A stretch of 64,000 nucleotides of DNA from Acidobacteriota bacterium (lineage in GTDB: Bacteria > Acidobacteriota > Thermoanaerobaculia > Multivoradales > J023): the NCBI GenBank assembly GCA_029263395.1, contig JAJCXO010000263.1, positions 1 to 64,000 of the forward strand. Direction: 5' to 3'. Below the pieces are notes generated by a model that was not told where the DNA came from, searched no databases, and worked only from the letters and a program-made list of their open reading frames with translations. Made by a program: the position numbers and the translations under genes. This document shows, piece after piece, positions 1-9,246 of the stretch (the first letter of the stretch is position 1; every line of letters starts with the position of its first letter).

Positions 1-1815
1 GGCGGCAACGGCTCCGACTCGGTGAACGCCGACGCCCAGGACGGTTCGGGCAACTGCAACGCCAACTTTTCGACGCCAACCGATGGCGGCAACCCGCGGA
101 TGCAGATGTACACCTGCACCAACGCCTCGCCAACGCGCGACGGCGACCTGGACAATGGCGTGATCGTGCACGAGTACGGCCACGGGATCTCGATCCGTCA
201 GGTCGGCGGCCCGGGCAACTCGAGTTGTCTCAACAACAACCAGCAGGCAGGTGAAGGTTGGAGCGACCTGTTGGCTCTGATCTACACCCATGAGCCGGGC
301 GATGCCGGCACCGATTCCCGCGGTATCGGCACCTACCTCTTCGGTCAGGCGGCCAACGGTCCTGGTATCCGTGACCTGCCTTACTCCACCAATTCATCGG
401 TCAACAACTGGACCTACTCATCGATCGGCGGCGCCGGCATTCCGCACGGTATCGGCTCGCGCTGGGCGCAGGGTGCCTGGGAGGTCTACTGGGCGTTGGT
501 CGACAAGTGGGGCTTCGAGGGCGACCTCCACAACTTCAACATCAACGACGCCAACGAGGCGGGCAACAAGCGCGCCCTCTACTACATCAACGAAGGCCTC
601 AAGAACACCGCCTGCTCGCCGACCTTCATCAACAACCGCGATGGCATTATCCAGGCCGCCACCTCAAGCTTCAACGGTGAAGACGTGTGCACGATCTGGG
701 AAGCCTTCGCGGCCTTTGGCCTCGGCACCAACGCCTCCACCGGAGGCTCGAACAGCACCACGGCGTCCAATGGTTTCAACATCCCGGCAGCCTGCGACGG
801 TCCGCCGCCGCCATCCGATTGCCCGGCTGGCTCCCTCGACTTCAACAGTCTGTCGTTGACGTCGTACTCGAACCAGAACGCTTCGAACCAGACCTCGGTT
901 GCCAATGGTGGTGACACGCTGCAAATGACGGGTAACACCTGGGTACGCACCACCCAGAGTTTCAACATCACCCCCAATACTGTCGTCGAGTTCGACTACT
1001 CCTCGACCGACCAGGGTGAGATCCATGCCATCGGTTTTGATCCCGACGACACCTTGAACAACCAAGCCGCACACTTCCAGATCTGGGGTAACCAGAACTG
1101 GACCGGCACCGGTAACGTCGGCCGTACCGCGCAGCAGTACAACGGCAGCGGCAACAACCAGTCGTTCACGATTCCGGTGGGTCAGACCTACACCGGTAGC
1201 CGTCGCTTGGTGTTCACCAACGACAACGATGCAGGGACCGGCAACGGCAACTTCAGCTGCGTCCGGGTCTTCGAGTCCGGTGGCGGCGGTGGTGGCTGCA
1301 CCGTCGACGACGATTTCGAGGGTGGCGCACCGGCGTGGACCAACGACGGCGCCTCAACCTGCACCACCGGCGCCTACACGGTGGGCAATCCGACCAACCC
1401 CGGCGGCGGCGTCCAGATCGTGGGCTCGAACTCGGGCACCAACTCGATCTTCACTGCGGTCAACACCAGTGCTGGCAACGCCGATGTCGACGGTGGCAAC
1501 TGCATCCTCGGCTCACCGACCTGGGCGGTCACCAACGCATCAACTCTGTCGGTCGCCTACTGGCATGGCCAGCGCGACAACGGTGACGATGCGAGCGGCG
1601 ACTTCTTCCGGCTCGAGTACTCCACCAACGGTGGCACGAGTTGGACAACCCTGAGGTCGAACGGAGACACCGCCTCGACTCCCGCCTGGAGCACCGCGAC
1701 AGCGCAGATCCCGGCGGGCTCGAACGCCCGGTTGCGGGTCCAGTGCTCCGATGGCGCCGGCCCGGGAGACCTGGTCGAGTGTGGCATCGACGACGTGTCG
1801 ATCTGTGACAACTAG
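1..1815 (+). CDS. M36 (fungalysin-like) secreted metalloprotease, 5' end cut by the window
   Basis: The reading frame is open from base 1, so this is the 3' part (604 codons) of a longer gene; the first ATG, at 22, is internal. It begins inside the peptidase domain. The zinc motif HEYGHGIS starts at codon 57, and a downstream [10 protein letters not shown] supplies the expected glutamate ligand. After the catalytic domain there is a beta-rich domain of about 150 residues (starting CPAGSLDFNS), a Gly-rich linker, and a C-terminal module of about 170 residues with paired cysteines and the motif AYWHGQRDNGDDA. The same module ends the next gene, so the two are tandem paralogues. Known of the family: M36 enzymes are secreted zinc endopeptidases made with an FTP propeptide. 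The propeptide and signal peptide would lie left of the window. Family assignment is firm; substrate is unknown. Confidence 0.93.
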   Translation, partial: GGNGSDSVNADAQDGSGNCNANFSTPTDGGNPRMQMYTCTNASPTRDGDLDNGVIVHEYGHGISIRQVGGPGNSSCLNNNQQAGEGWSDLLALIYTHEPGDAGTDSRGIGTYLFGQAANGPGIRDLPYSTNSSVNNWTYSSIGGAGIPHGIGSRWAQGAWEVYWALVDKWGFEGDLHNFNINDANEAGNKRALYYINEGLKNTACSPTFINNRDGIIQAATSSFNGEDVCTIWEAFAAFGLGTNASTGGSNSTTASNGFNIPAACDGPPPPSDCPAGSLDFNSLSLTSYSNQNASNQTSVANGGDTLQMTGNTWVRTTQSFNITPNTVVEFDYSSTDQGEIHAIGFDPDDTLNNQAAHFQIWGNQNWTGTGNVGRTAQQYNGSGNNQSFTIPVGQTYTGSRRLVFTNDNDAGTGNGNFSCVRVFESGGGGGGCTVDDDFEGGAPAWTNDGASTCTTGAYTVGNPTNPGGGVQIVGSNSGTNSIFTAVNTSAGNADVDGGNCILGSPTWAVTNASTLSVAYWHGQRDNGDDASGDFFRLEYSTNGGTSWTTLRSNGDTASTPAWSTATAQIPAGSNARLRVQCSDGAGPGDLVECGIDDVSICDN

Positions 1816-2097
1816 TCGAACCGTTGACGGTCGGTCCGGAGACTCGGCGTCTTGGTAGGCGCCGGTCCTCGGGCCGGGTCACCCGTCTCCCTTTTCAGAC
1901 TGGCCTCTCGGCATCTCATGCCGAGAGGTCCGTTGTTGTTTCTTGGTTGCCGCCTGCCGGTTGCATCGCCGGCAAACGAGAGCGAAGAAATTTGATATTT
2001 GGAGCGATTCACTTTAGCGGTGTCACTTCCCCTTTGATCCCGAGGCTAGACCATATGACTGAGATAAGATTCCCTGAAACCACGATAGTTGAGTCGA
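1816..2097. other. Intergenic region between the two M36 genes
   Basis: No gene is supported here. The region holds the 1904-1928 terminator hairpin and a second perfect 6-bp hairpin (TGCCGG/CCGGCA, 1955-1974). It leads into the structured leader of the next gene, annotated separately. No convincing -35/-10 pair was found, although the next gene's promoter probably lies between 1975 and 2095. Confidence 0.5.
1904..1928 (+). terminator. Perfect 11-bp hairpin, likely terminator of the first M36 gene
   Basis: CCTCTCGGCAT (1904-1914) pairs perfectly with ATGCCGAGAGG (1918-1928) across a CTC loop. A T-rich stretch with interruptions follows (1931-1944). It lies 88 bases past the stop codon. The same stem sequence reappears, with another loop, in the leader of the next gene. 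Confidence 0.7.
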
Positions 2098-2199
2098 CCT
2101 TTCGGCAGTCGTGCCGAGAGGTTTGCCCTGGAGAGGCCCGGATGCCGGAGTGATCGGGTTGCCAAGAACATTGGCATTCCGGGCCGCTGGTTGGAAACC
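2098..2199 (+). promoter_or_regulatory. Structured 5' leader of the second M36 gene (candidate cis-regulatory RNA)
   Basis: Seen directly: a 10-bp hairpin CCTTTCGGCA/TGCCGAGAGG (2098-2107 with 2112-2121, one T-G pair). A 5-bp closing helix GGTTT/AAACC (2120-2124 with 2195-2199) overlaps it at GG. A long helix GGCCCGGATGCC/GGCATTCCGGGCC (2135-2146 with 2173-2185) has a single bulge. A competing hairpin TGCCAA/TTGGCA (2160-2165 with 2171-2176) uses part of the same right arm. The ribosome binding site lies about 12 bases downstream of the closing helix. Inference: the two folds are mutually exclusive and could control translation or transcription. It matches no riboswitch class I recognise. Confidence 0.45.
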
Positions 2200-2223
2200 T
2201 CACAACCTGCAAAGGAGAAGTCG

Positions 2224-5200
2224 ATGCAGAGTTCAACCCGCAAGAGATCCTTCTTAGGCATCCTGACCATTGCTGTGCTGGTCGCGAGTGGAGTCGGCGC
2301 TGGCCCGCACCAGCCGGCTTTCGATGAGGGGCGCAATTTCGACGCCCGCATCGAACACAATCAAGGTTTCTTGGCATCCAAGAGCGCCACCCAGTCCGCC
2401 GCCTTGGAAGTGATGCGAAGCAAGGTTCGCGATCTCGATATCACCTTGGATGACACGCTCGGGGTCACTCGCTCACTCTCCAACAAGACGGGTTTTCTCA
2501 CCCAAGTCCCCAGCAAAGCAGGGGGCGGACCGGTGGAGATGTCGCTGGCTTTCGTCAAAGCCCAACTGCCGGCGTTGGGGCTCAGCGCTGCCGATCTCGA
2601 AGGATACGAGGTCACGGACTCGGTCTACTCCAAGCTCAGCGGTATCACCCACGTCTATCTTCGACAGCAGCATCTGGGCCTGCCGGTGTACAACGCGCAG
2701 TTGCACATCAACATCCATGACGACGGCAGAATCCTCAGCGTCAACAACGCCTTTGTGCCCAACGTCGGGTTGAACCGCAAGAGTCTTGCTCCGACCCTGA
2801 GTGCTGCTGAAGCCGTCGCCGCCGCGGGTCGCCATCTCGGCGTCGCGCTCGAGGTGATGCCGAAGGCTCTCAGCACTGAAACGGGTCTCGCTCAACTCAC
2901 CCACATGGAGGTCAAGCAGCTCTCCAGCTCGCCGATCGAAGCCCAGCTCATGTGGCTGCCAATCCGTGGTAGTGAAGTGCGTCTGGTTTGGAATTTCTCG
3001 CTCCAGACACCTGACTCACTGCACTGGTACGACATGACAGTTGATGCCGCCTCCGGCGACGTCTGGACCCGCTTCGACTGGGTTGCGTCGGATTCCTTCC
3101 GGGTTTACCCCGAGCCGGTAGAGAGCCCGCTGCACACCAGCCCGTTACCGCCTTCGGACGCGCGCGTGCTGATCGTCAATCCGGAAGATGCCACCGCGTC
3201 CCCCAACGATTGGTTCTCGGGCTCCGGCATCATGTCCGGCAACAACGTCCATGCCTGTGCCGACGTCAACGCCAACAACGTCTGCGATTCGCCGGAGCCG
3301 ACCTGTTCCGGTGGAACCTGTGATTTTGCAATCGACTTGACAGCGCAGCCGGGAGCTTCCCAGGGTGCGGCGATCACCAACCTCTTCTACTGGAACAACA
3401 TTATCCATGACATCCAATACCAATATGGTTTTGATGAAGTTGGGGGCAACTTCCAGGAGAACAACTTCGGCCGTGGTGGCGCTGGTTCAGACTCGGTCAA
3501 CGCCGATGCTCAGGACACCTCGTTCCCGAGCCCTTGTAACGCCAACTTCGGCACTCCAGCCGATGGTGGCAACCCGCGCATGCAGATGTTCCTGTGCGAC
3601 AACACAACTCCGGATCGGGACGGCGACTACGACAATGGGGTGATTGTGCATGAGTACGGTCACGGCATCTCGAACCGTCAGGTCGGCGGTCCTTCCAACG
3701 TCAACTGCTTGGGCAACAGTCAGCAGGCAGGTGAAGGTTGGAGTGACTTGCTCGCCCTGATGTACACCGGCGAAACAGGTGATGCCGGCACAGACGTCCG
3801 CGGCATCGGCGCCTACCTCTTCGGCACCTCGTTGACCACCGGCATCCGGGACTTGCCCTACTCGACCAACAACGCGGTCAACAACTGGACCTATGAGTCG
3901 ATCAGCGGCGCCGGTATTCCTCATGGGGTCGGCTCACGTTGGGCACAGGCCGGTTGGGAAGCCTATTGGGCCCTGGTCGACAAATGGGGCTTTGAGCAAG
4001 ACCTGATCAACTTTGACATCAACGACCCCAACGAAGCCGGCAACAAGCGGGCGATGTATTACATCAACGAAGGCTTGAAGAACACCGCGTGCTCGCCGAC
4101 CTTCGTCGACAATCGCAACGGCATCATCCAAGCTGCGGCGTCGAGCTTCGGCGGTGAGGATGTGTGCACCTTATGGGAGGCTTTTGCCGCCTTTGGCCTT
4201 GGCGAAAACGCCGTCTCCGGTGGCTCCAACTCCACCAATCCAACCAACGGTTTTGCCGTGCCGTCGTCGTGCACCGATCCGCCGCCGGAATGCACCAACG
4301 AGATCAGCGGTCAGGACTTCGAGTCCGGCGCCGGCGGTTGGACCCAAGGTGCGGACACCTGCACCACCGGTTCGTTCATCGTCGGCACGCCCGACGCCAC
4401 AGCCTGGCAGGTTGGTGGCGGCAACCCGGGGCAAGCGTTCTTCACTCAGAACAACGCGGGCGGCATCGGTACTGACGACGTCGACGGTGGCACTTGCGAA
4501 GCTCTTTCGCCGGTGGTCAGCGGCGGCGGCAATGACCTCACCGTGATCCTCGACTACTACCATGGTCAACGTGACGCCGGTGACGATGCCGGCGACGGCT
4601 TCACCATCGAAGTGCTCAACAACGGCTCGGTGGTCGACACCATGGTGTCGATCGGCGATGTCACCAACAGCGCTTTCTGGTCCACTGCGTTCACGACCGT
4701 TGCCAACGCTGGCAACGTCCAGTTGCGGGTGCGGGCGACCGACGCAGCAGCCGGCGGCGACATCGTCGAAGCTGGCCTCGACAACATCCAATTCTGTGGC
4801 GCCGGTGGCGGCGGGGGTTGCACCAGCGACGCCCAATGTAACGATGGTGCGTTCTGCAACGGCGTCGAGACCTGCAACATCGGCACCGGAGTCTGTGAAG
4901 CCGGTACCCCGATCGCTTGTGGCGATGGTGTGAGCTGCACCGTCGACGCTTGTAACGAGGCGACCGATTCCTGTGACAACACGCCGAGCAACGCCCTGTG
5001 CGACAACGGTGCGTTCTGTGATGGCGCCGAGACCTGCGACGCCATCAACGACTGTCAGGCTGGCAGCGCAGTGCAATGTGGCGACGGTGTGAGCTGCACC
5101 GACGACTCCTGCAACGAGTTGACCGATTCCTGCGACAACACACCGAACGACGGCCTGTGCGACAACGGTCTGTTCTGCGATGGCTCGGAAACCTGCGATG

Positions 5201-6333
5201 CGGTCAACGACTGTCAAGCAGGCACCAACCCATGCTCGGGCTCGCAGACCTGTAACGAGACCACCAACGCCTGTGAAGGCACCGGTGGCTGTTTGTTGGA
5301 GAACGACTTCGAAGGCGGCGCGGGCGGCTGGACCGGGAATACCGGCAGCTGCACCACCGGCGACTTCGTGGTCGGCACGCCGGACGCCACCGCCTGGCAG
5401 TTGGGCTCGGGTAATCCGGGCCAGGCCTTCTTCACCGCCCCGAATCCGGGTGGCATCGGCAGCAACGATGTGGATGGTGGCACCTGTGTGGCGCTCTCAC
5501 CATCGGTCAACGCCAACGGTGAAGCCGCGGTTTCTGTCTCGCTCGACTACTACCATGGTCAGCGTGACGCCGGTGATGACGCCAATGATGGTTTCACCAT
5601 CGAGGTGCTCAACAACGGCTCGGTGGTCGACACCATCGTTTCGATCGGCGACGTCACCACCAACCCGGCGTGGACAACCGCGTCGACCACCGTCAGTAAC
5701 CCTGGCAACATCCAACTGCGGGTGTCGGCGAGTGATGCTGCGGGTCCCGGTGACATCGTCGAGGCCGGTATCGACAACGTGCAAGTCTGCCCGACCACAC
5801 CGCCATCCTGCGTTGTGGACGATGACTTCGAAGGCGGCGCACCGGATTGGGACAACGATCCGGCCAGCACCTGCACCACCGGTGACTACGTGACCGGCAA
5901 CCCGACCCAGCAGGTCAACGGAGGTGTCACCACCCAGGTTGGCGGCGCCAACTCCGGCACCACCGCCATCTTCTCGGCGACCAACACCAGTGCCGGCGTC
6001 AACGACATCGACGGCGGCAACTGCATCCTGACCTCGCCGACGTGGGGTGTGTCCCAGGCGTCGACCCTGTCCGTCGCCTACTTCCACGGCCAGCGGGACA
6101 CCGGCGGTGACGCTGGTGACTTCTTCCTCCTCGAGTATTCCCTCAATGGCGGAAGTACCTGGAACACCCTGGCCTCCAACGGAGACACCACCTCGAATGC
6201 AGCCTGGACCAACGCGACAGCGCAAATCCCGGCCGGTTCAACGGTGCAGATCCGCATGCAGGCTTCCGACGGTACGGCCAGCGGCGACCTCGTCGAAGCA
6301 GGACTCGACGACGTGTCGATCTGCTCCAACTAG
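2224..6333 (+). CDS. M36 (fungalysin-like) secreted metalloprotease with Cys-rich and triple C-terminal modules
   Basis: The start is the ATG at 2224, which follows AAAGGAGAAG and opens a clear signal peptide; the frame is open further upstream without such signals. The product has 1369 residues. An FTP/PepSY-like propeptide covers roughly residues 60-290. The M36 catalytic domain runs to about residue 690, with HEYGH at 476-480 and the third zinc ligand E504 in GEGWSD. Then come a jelly-roll-like module (about 690-860), three Cys-rich repeats of about 45 residues with the pattern CDNGxFCDGxETCD (866-1020), and two more modules (about 1023-1195 and 1196-1369). All three modules share a YxHGQRDxGxDA core. 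The enzyme is probably exported and either cell-surface bound or released. The module repeats explain the recombination debris downstream. The M36 call is firm; the role of the C-terminal modules (binding or sorting) is inferred. Confidence 0.96.
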   Translation: MQSSTRKRSFLGILTIAVLVASGVGAGPHQPAFDEGRNFDARIEHNQGFLASKSATQSAALEVMRSKVRDLDITLDDTLGVTRSLSNKTGFLTQVPSKAGGGPVEMSLAFVKAQLPALGLSAADLEGYEVTDSVYSKLSGITHVYLRQQHLGLPVYNAQLHINIHDDGRILSVNNAFVPNVGLNRKSLAPTLSAAEAVAAAGRHLGVALEVMPKALSTETGLAQLTHMEVKQLSSSPIEAQLMWLPIRGSEVRLVWNFSLQTPDSLHWYDMTVDAASGDVWTRFDWVASDSFRVYPEPVESPLHTSPLPPSDARVLIVNPEDATASPNDWFSGSGIMSGNNVHACADVNANNVCDSPEPTCSGGTCDFAIDLTAQPGASQGAAITNLFYWNNIIHDIQYQYGFDEVGGNFQENNFGRGGAGSDSVNADAQDTSFPSPCNANFGTPADGGNPRMQMFLCDNTTPDRDGDYDNGVIVHEYGHGISNRQVGGPSNVNCLGNSQQAGEGWSDLLALMYTGETGDAGTDVRGIGAYLFGTSLTTGIRDLPYSTNNAVNNWTYESISGAGIPHGVGSRWAQAGWEAYWALVDKWGFEQDLINFDINDPNEAGNKRAMYYINEGLKNTACSPTFVDNRNGIIQAAASSFGGEDVCTLWEAFAAFGLGENAVSGGSNSTNPTNGFAVPSSCTDPPPECTNEISGQDFESGAGGWTQGADTCTTGSFIVGTPDATAWQVGGGNPGQAFFTQNNAGGIGTDDVDGGTCEALSPVVSGGGNDLTVILDYYHGQRDAGDDAGDGFTIEVLNNGSVVDTMVSIGDVTNSAFWSTAFTTVANAGNVQLRVRATDAAAGGDIVEAGLDNIQFCGAGGGGGCTSDAQCNDGAFCNGVETCNIGTGVCEAGTPIACGDGVSCTVDACNEATDSCDNTPSNALCDNGAFCDGAETCDAINDCQAGSAVQCGDGVSCTDDSCNELTDSCDNTPNDGLCDNGLFCDGSETCDAVNDCQAGTNPCSGSQTCNETTNACEGTGGCLLENDFEGGAGGWTGNTGSCTTGDFVVGTPDATAWQLGSGNPGQAFFTAPNPGGIGSNDVDGGTCVALSPSVNANGEAAVSVSLDYYHGQRDAGDDANDGFTIEVLNNGSVVDTIVSIGDVTTNPAWTTASTTVSNPGNIQLRVSASDAAGPGDIVEAGIDNVQVCPTTPPSCVVDDDFEGGAPDWDNDPASTCTTGDYVTGNPTQQVNGGVTTQVGGANSGTTAIFSATNTSAGVNDIDGGNCILTSPTWGVSQASTLSVAYFHGQRDTGGDAGDFFLLEYSLNGGSTWNTLASNGDTTSNAAWTNATAQIPAGSTVQIRMQASDGTASGDLVEAGLDDVSICSN

Positions 6334-6375
6334 CCGCCTGAATCTCAGGGCCGCAAGGCTCTGAGCGGATCGATC

Positions 6376-6407
6376 AACCCCCGGTGTTTCGGCGCCGGGG
6401 GTTTTTT
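6376..6407 (+). terminator. Intrinsic terminator of the second M36 gene
   Basis: AACCCCCGGTG pairs with CGCCGGGGGTT (one wobble) and six T residues follow. It lies 43 bases past the stop. A near copy (7325-7353) follows the protease remnant, and its core (6382-6397) is repeated exactly at 6977-6992. Confidence 0.9.
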
Positions 6408-6563
6408 GGTGTGCGGGACGCCACCTGCCTCATAGGGCAGCTTGCCTGCTCCCTGGCGCGGGCACCAAGAACACCCGAAGAGACGGCGGACCCTGACATC
6501 TTGGAAACTAGACTCATCAGATTGCAAGGTAACGTCAATGCATCGAACTCGCGAGGTGAGCTC

Positions 6564-6971
6564 ATGTTGAAGAGTCTGATGAGTGTCCTCCTGATCCTGC
6601 TGGCTTGTCCTGTGCTCGTCGCTCGAGCCGCTGAGCACGAGACGCTCAAGCTGGTGGTTCCGCGCGGTGACGCGCAAGCCGGCCGTGAAGCGTTCATCAC
6701 GTTGAGTTGTACAAGCTGTCACGCGGTGCATGGTGACACCGAGCTAGCGAAACCCGTCGCAGTCATGTCGGTTCCGGTGTTCGGCAAAGCGCTGGCGAAA
6801 CGGAGCCCAAGCAAGCTGTCGAGCTCCATCGTGTCGCCATCACATCTCGTCAGTAAGGAAATTCGATCCAAAGCAGAGGGCGATCTTTCACCACTGGGAG
6901 ACCTCACCGCCAGCATGACCGTCCGGCAGCTGATCGACTTGGTCGCTTATCTGCGGTCTCTCGACGGTTAA
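6564..6971 (+). CDS. Small exported monohaem cytochrome c
   Basis: The ATG at 6564 follows GAGGTGAG and begins a signal peptide of about 23 residues; the frame is open upstream to 6384 but without coding character. The 135-residue product carries one CTSCH haem-binding motif at 49-53. The C-terminal helix, LVAYLRSLDG, is typical of class I cytochromes c. It is probably a periplasmic electron carrier or a haem domain acting with a partner. No cytochrome oxidase or dehydrogenase gene is adjacent. The gene sits between a protease terminator and a duplicated protease-terminator fragment, so it is either the insert or the survivor of a recombination event. Function beyond electron transfer cannot be read. 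Confidence 0.85.
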   Translation: MLKSLMSVLLILLACPVLVARAAEHETLKLVVPRGDAQAGREAFITLSCTSCHAVHGDTELAKPVAVMSVPVFGKALAKRSPSKLSSSIVSPSHLVSKEIRSKAEGDLSPLGDLTASMTVRQLIDLVAYLRSLDG

Positions 6972-6976
6972 CCCAC

Positions 6977-7281
6977 CGGTGTTTCGGCGCCGAGCACCTG
7001 CACCACCGGCGCTTACATCACCGGTAACCCAACGCAGCAGGTCAACTGTGGGTGACGATGCCGGTGACTTCTTCCTCCTCGGATATTCGCTCAACGGTGG
7101 AAGTAGCTGGAACACCCTGGCCTCCAACGGAGACGCTACCTCGAACGCAGCCTGGACCCATGCGACGGCGCCGATCCCGGCCGGCTCGACAGTGCAGATC
7201 CGTATGCAGGCCGCCGACGCCACTGGTGGCGACGACCTGATCGAAGCAGGCCTCGACGACGTGTCGATCTGCTCGAACTAG
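6977..7281 (+). pseudogene. Decayed third copy of the M36 C-terminal module
   Basis: Bases 6977-6992 are identical to the core of the upstream terminator (6382-6397). Bases 6993-7046 then match 5866-5919 of the M36 gene, encoding [18 protein letters not shown]. The match jumps to 7051-7281, which corresponds to 6105-6333 and encodes the last 76 or so residues of the module, ending DDVSICSN. The offsets (1127, then 946) show a 181-base internal deletion that breaks the frame, with a stop just after the first segment. It cannot be expressed as a secreted module: it has no signal peptide and no catalytic domain. It is a remnant, and evidence for a former third tandem unit or an unequal crossover. 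Confidence 0.88.
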
Positions 7282-7324
7282 CTGCCTGAAGGCTCAGAGC
7301 CGCAAGGTTCTGGGTTGAGCGATC

Positions 7325-7353
7325 AACCCCCGGTGCTTCGGTGCCGGGGGTTT
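7325..7353 (+). terminator. Duplicated intrinsic terminator with TTCG loop
   Basis: AACCCCCGGTGC-TTCG-GTGCCGGGGGTTT, with two wobble pairs, is a near copy of the terminator at 6376-6407. The bases between the stop and the hairpin (7282-7324) also match 6334-6375, so gene end and terminator were duplicated together. Confidence 0.85.
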
Positions 7354-7455
7354 CTTGGGTGTGGGCAAGATTGATTCGGGTGTGTGTGATCTACCCGCGC
7401 AACGCTCGGTAGAGCGCTGCTTTCCAGGCCTCGAAGGTCCTTGGCATCGTCTCGC

Positions 7456-8676
7456 TTACCCGAGTTCGACTTGGACGAGGGTGATCAAGCGGCGTAAGGC
7501 CTTCTCCACCACCTCGGTTTCGCGATGACGCAAGATGACGAAGCCCTCGCCTTCGTAGGAGCTCGAGGGAGACTGCCCCAGGCGCGGTAGATTGGTTTCC
7601 ACCACCAGTGATCCGATCTCCTCTTGGGCCTGGGATAACCCTCGAATAGCCTGGACACGGCCTTGGCCTTGGCCCCGAAGGAAGGCCGCGCCCGCTGCGA
7701 ACCGGCGCTCAGGAGGATCGAAGGTGTGGTCGATCATCAACTGGGCCCAGGCACGATAGAAATCGAAGTCGTGGGCGTAGGAGATGAGCTTCGAGATCTG
7801 GGCTCCGCCTGGGCGCGCTCCAACCTCGGAGATGGCGAGGCTGCCGTCGGGGCGACGAAACCATTCCAGGTGCGAAACGCCGGTGGTCATGCCGAGTGCA
7901 TCGAGGGAGTTGGCGGCAGCGACGCGAATGTCGTCAAAGTCGGCATCGTCCACTTCACGGGGTAGCAAGACACACCATTGGATCCAAGGGTTGCGGACGA
8001 CTTCAAGCGGGGTTGGGGTGTAATGGGTCAGGGAGTGCCACACCAACTTGCCGTCGATCGAGACCCCGTCGAAGGAATGTTCTGAGCCCTGGACAAACTC
8101 CTCACCGAGCAGCGGACGCTGAGGGTGCGGTGGGTTTTGACGCAGCGCATCCCGCAGCGTGGCTTCGTCTTCCACCGAGAACGTGCCCTTGGCGCCGGAG
8201 CCAGCCGGCGGTTTGATAACGATCGGATACCCGACCTCATCGATAAAGCTGACGGCGTCGGCTTCGGTAGTGATCGTGTGATGCCGGGCGCAAGGCAGCC
8301 CAGCGTCACGCAATACGGTTTTCATCCGCCCCTTGTCGCGAAAATTCTCTGCAGCCTCCACTCCCATGCCGTCGATATCGAGCCGTTCGCGGACGGCTGC
8401 CAGCGGCACCTGCAATTGCTCCAGGGTCCCCAATAACCGATCCACCGAACCCAGTTGCTTGGCGAGTCCTTCCACTCCGGTGGTCAAATGGTCGGCGTCG
8501 AGGGCGTTCTCGACCCTCCAATGAGCGGCCAGCTTCTGGCGTAGCTCGGCTGGAAACTTTTCCAGCCGATCCTGGCTCAGGATCGCCAATCGAACGCCAG
8601 GGGTATCGGCTGCCGCGTTGACGAAGCGTAAGGTGGTGTCGAAGGAGAACGGAGCGACAAAAACGACGTTGGTCAT
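7456..8676 (-). CDS. ATP-grasp domain carboxylate-amine ligase-like enzyme
   Basis: The start chosen is the ATG at 8676, preceded by GAGGA; the frame extends to 8778 without a better start. The 406-residue protein begins with a Rossmann-like preATP-grasp region (MTNVVFVAPFSF). The ATP-grasp fold follows, with YPIVIKPPAGSGAKGTF (ATP-binding lysine and glycine loop), EEFVQGSEHSFDGVS and a metal-binding AISEVGARPGG. Family knowledge: such enzymes activate a carboxylate as an acyl phosphate and join it to an amine or thiol; the substrate cannot be read here. A paralogue of nearly equal length lies at 48812-50029 in the same window. It is divergent from the GntR operon, so the 165-base intergenic region may regulate both. 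It stands alone with no biosynthetic partner. Confidence 0.85.
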   Translation of the reverse strand: MTNVVFVAPFSFDTTLRFVNAAADTPGVRLAILSQDRLEKFPAELRQKLAAHWRVENALDADHLTTGVEGLAKQLGSVDRLLGTLEQLQVPLAAVRERLDIDGMGVEAAENFRDKGRMKTVLRDAGLPCARHHTITTEADAVSFIDEVGYPIVIKPPAGSGAKGTFSVEDEATLRDALRQNPPHPQRPLLGEEFVQGSEHSFDGVSIDGKLVWHSLTHYTPTPLEVVRNPWIQWCVLLPREVDDADFDDIRVAAANSLDALGMTTGVSHLEWFRRPDGSLAISEVGARPGGAQISKLISYAHDFDFYRAWAQLMIDHTFDPPERRFAAGAAFLRGQGQGRVQAIRGLSQAQEEIGSLVVETNLPRLGQSPSSSYEGEGFVILRHRETEVVEKALRRLITLVQVELG

Positions 8677-8804
8677 CGTAGGATCCTCAGAGGTTGAGAG
8701 GGTGCGAGTGTATCTTGCACGTGCAACTGCTGGCGACCTCGGCTCGCACCAAGAAAAAGTGATCGTCGGTGTTGACACAATGACGTTGACACAGCTCTAG
8801 TGCG

Positions 8805-8840
8805 TTGACAGAACGCTGGTGTAGTACTACTGTAATACAC
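8805..8840 (+). promoter_or_regulatory. Promoter and overlapping GntR-type operator of the gntR-ABC operon
   Basis: A consensus -35 TTGACA (8805-8810) is separated by 17 bases from a -10-like TACTGT (8828-8833). An inverted repeat GTGTAGTAC-TACT-GTAATACAC (8819-8840, 8 of 9 pairs) covers the -10 and ends one base before the ATG at 8842. Predicted transcription start is about 8840-8842, so the mRNA would be leaderless or nearly so, which agrees with the lack of a ribosome binding site. Two further GTTGACA copies lie at 8771-8777 and 8785-8791. Autorepression by the encoded GntR protein is inferred. Confidence 0.75.
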
Positions 8841-8841
8841 T

Positions 8842-9246
8842 ATGTTGAGGATTGATCCATCGGACGCGATACCGATCTGGAAGCAGATCGAAGAAGGTGT
8901 CCATCGTCTGATCGCGACCGGTACGTTGGGACCTAACGATCCGGTGTCTTCGGTGCGGGAGCTCGCCCGAGACTTGCGGGTCAACCCGTTGACGGTGTCG
9001 AAGGCCTATCGCCGCCTGGCGGATGCCGGAGTACTGACTGTTCGTCGCGGGGAAGGCACGTTCGTATCGGCACAGCCGCCGACGATGGCGGCGGAAGAAC
9101 GGTTTCGGAAGTTGCGAGATGCTGCACGGCGGTATGTCACAACAGCGCGCACCTTGAGCGCCGATCACGAGGAAAGTTTGACTGCGGTTCGGCAGGCGTT
9201 AAGCGAGCTCGATGGCTCAACGAAGTCACCCTCCACTCGGAAATGA
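8842..9246 (+). CDS. GntR-family (YtrA-type) transcriptional regulator
   Basis: This 134-residue protein has an N-terminal winged helix-turn-helix. IPIWKQIEEGVHRLIATG, SVRELARDLRVNPLTVSKAY and RRGEGTFV are the standard GntR signatures (residues 8-75). A short C-terminal helical tail replaces the large ligand-binding domain, as in the YtrA subfamily, which usually represses an adjacent ABC transporter operon. Its stop overlaps the start of the ATPase gene (ATGA), giving translational coupling. An inverted repeat abutting the start codon is the likely operator, so it probably represses its own operon. No ribosome binding site precedes the ATG. Confidence 0.93.
   Translation: MLRIDPSDAIPIWKQIEEGVHRLIATGTLGPNDPVSSVRELARDLRVNPLTVSKAYRRLADAGVLTVRRGEGTFVSAQPPTMAAEERFRKLRDAARRYVTTARTLSADHEESLTAVRQALSELDGSTKSPSTRK

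Noticed and set aside
2098-2199. c-di-GMP or cobalamin riboswitch
   Set aside because: The leader is structured but lacks the conserved core sequences of either class as I know them.
6979-7281. A 100-residue intact gene beginning MFRRRAPAP
   Set aside because: It has no signal peptide, its start lies in copied terminator sequence, and its second half is the tail of the M36 module after a frame-breaking deletion.
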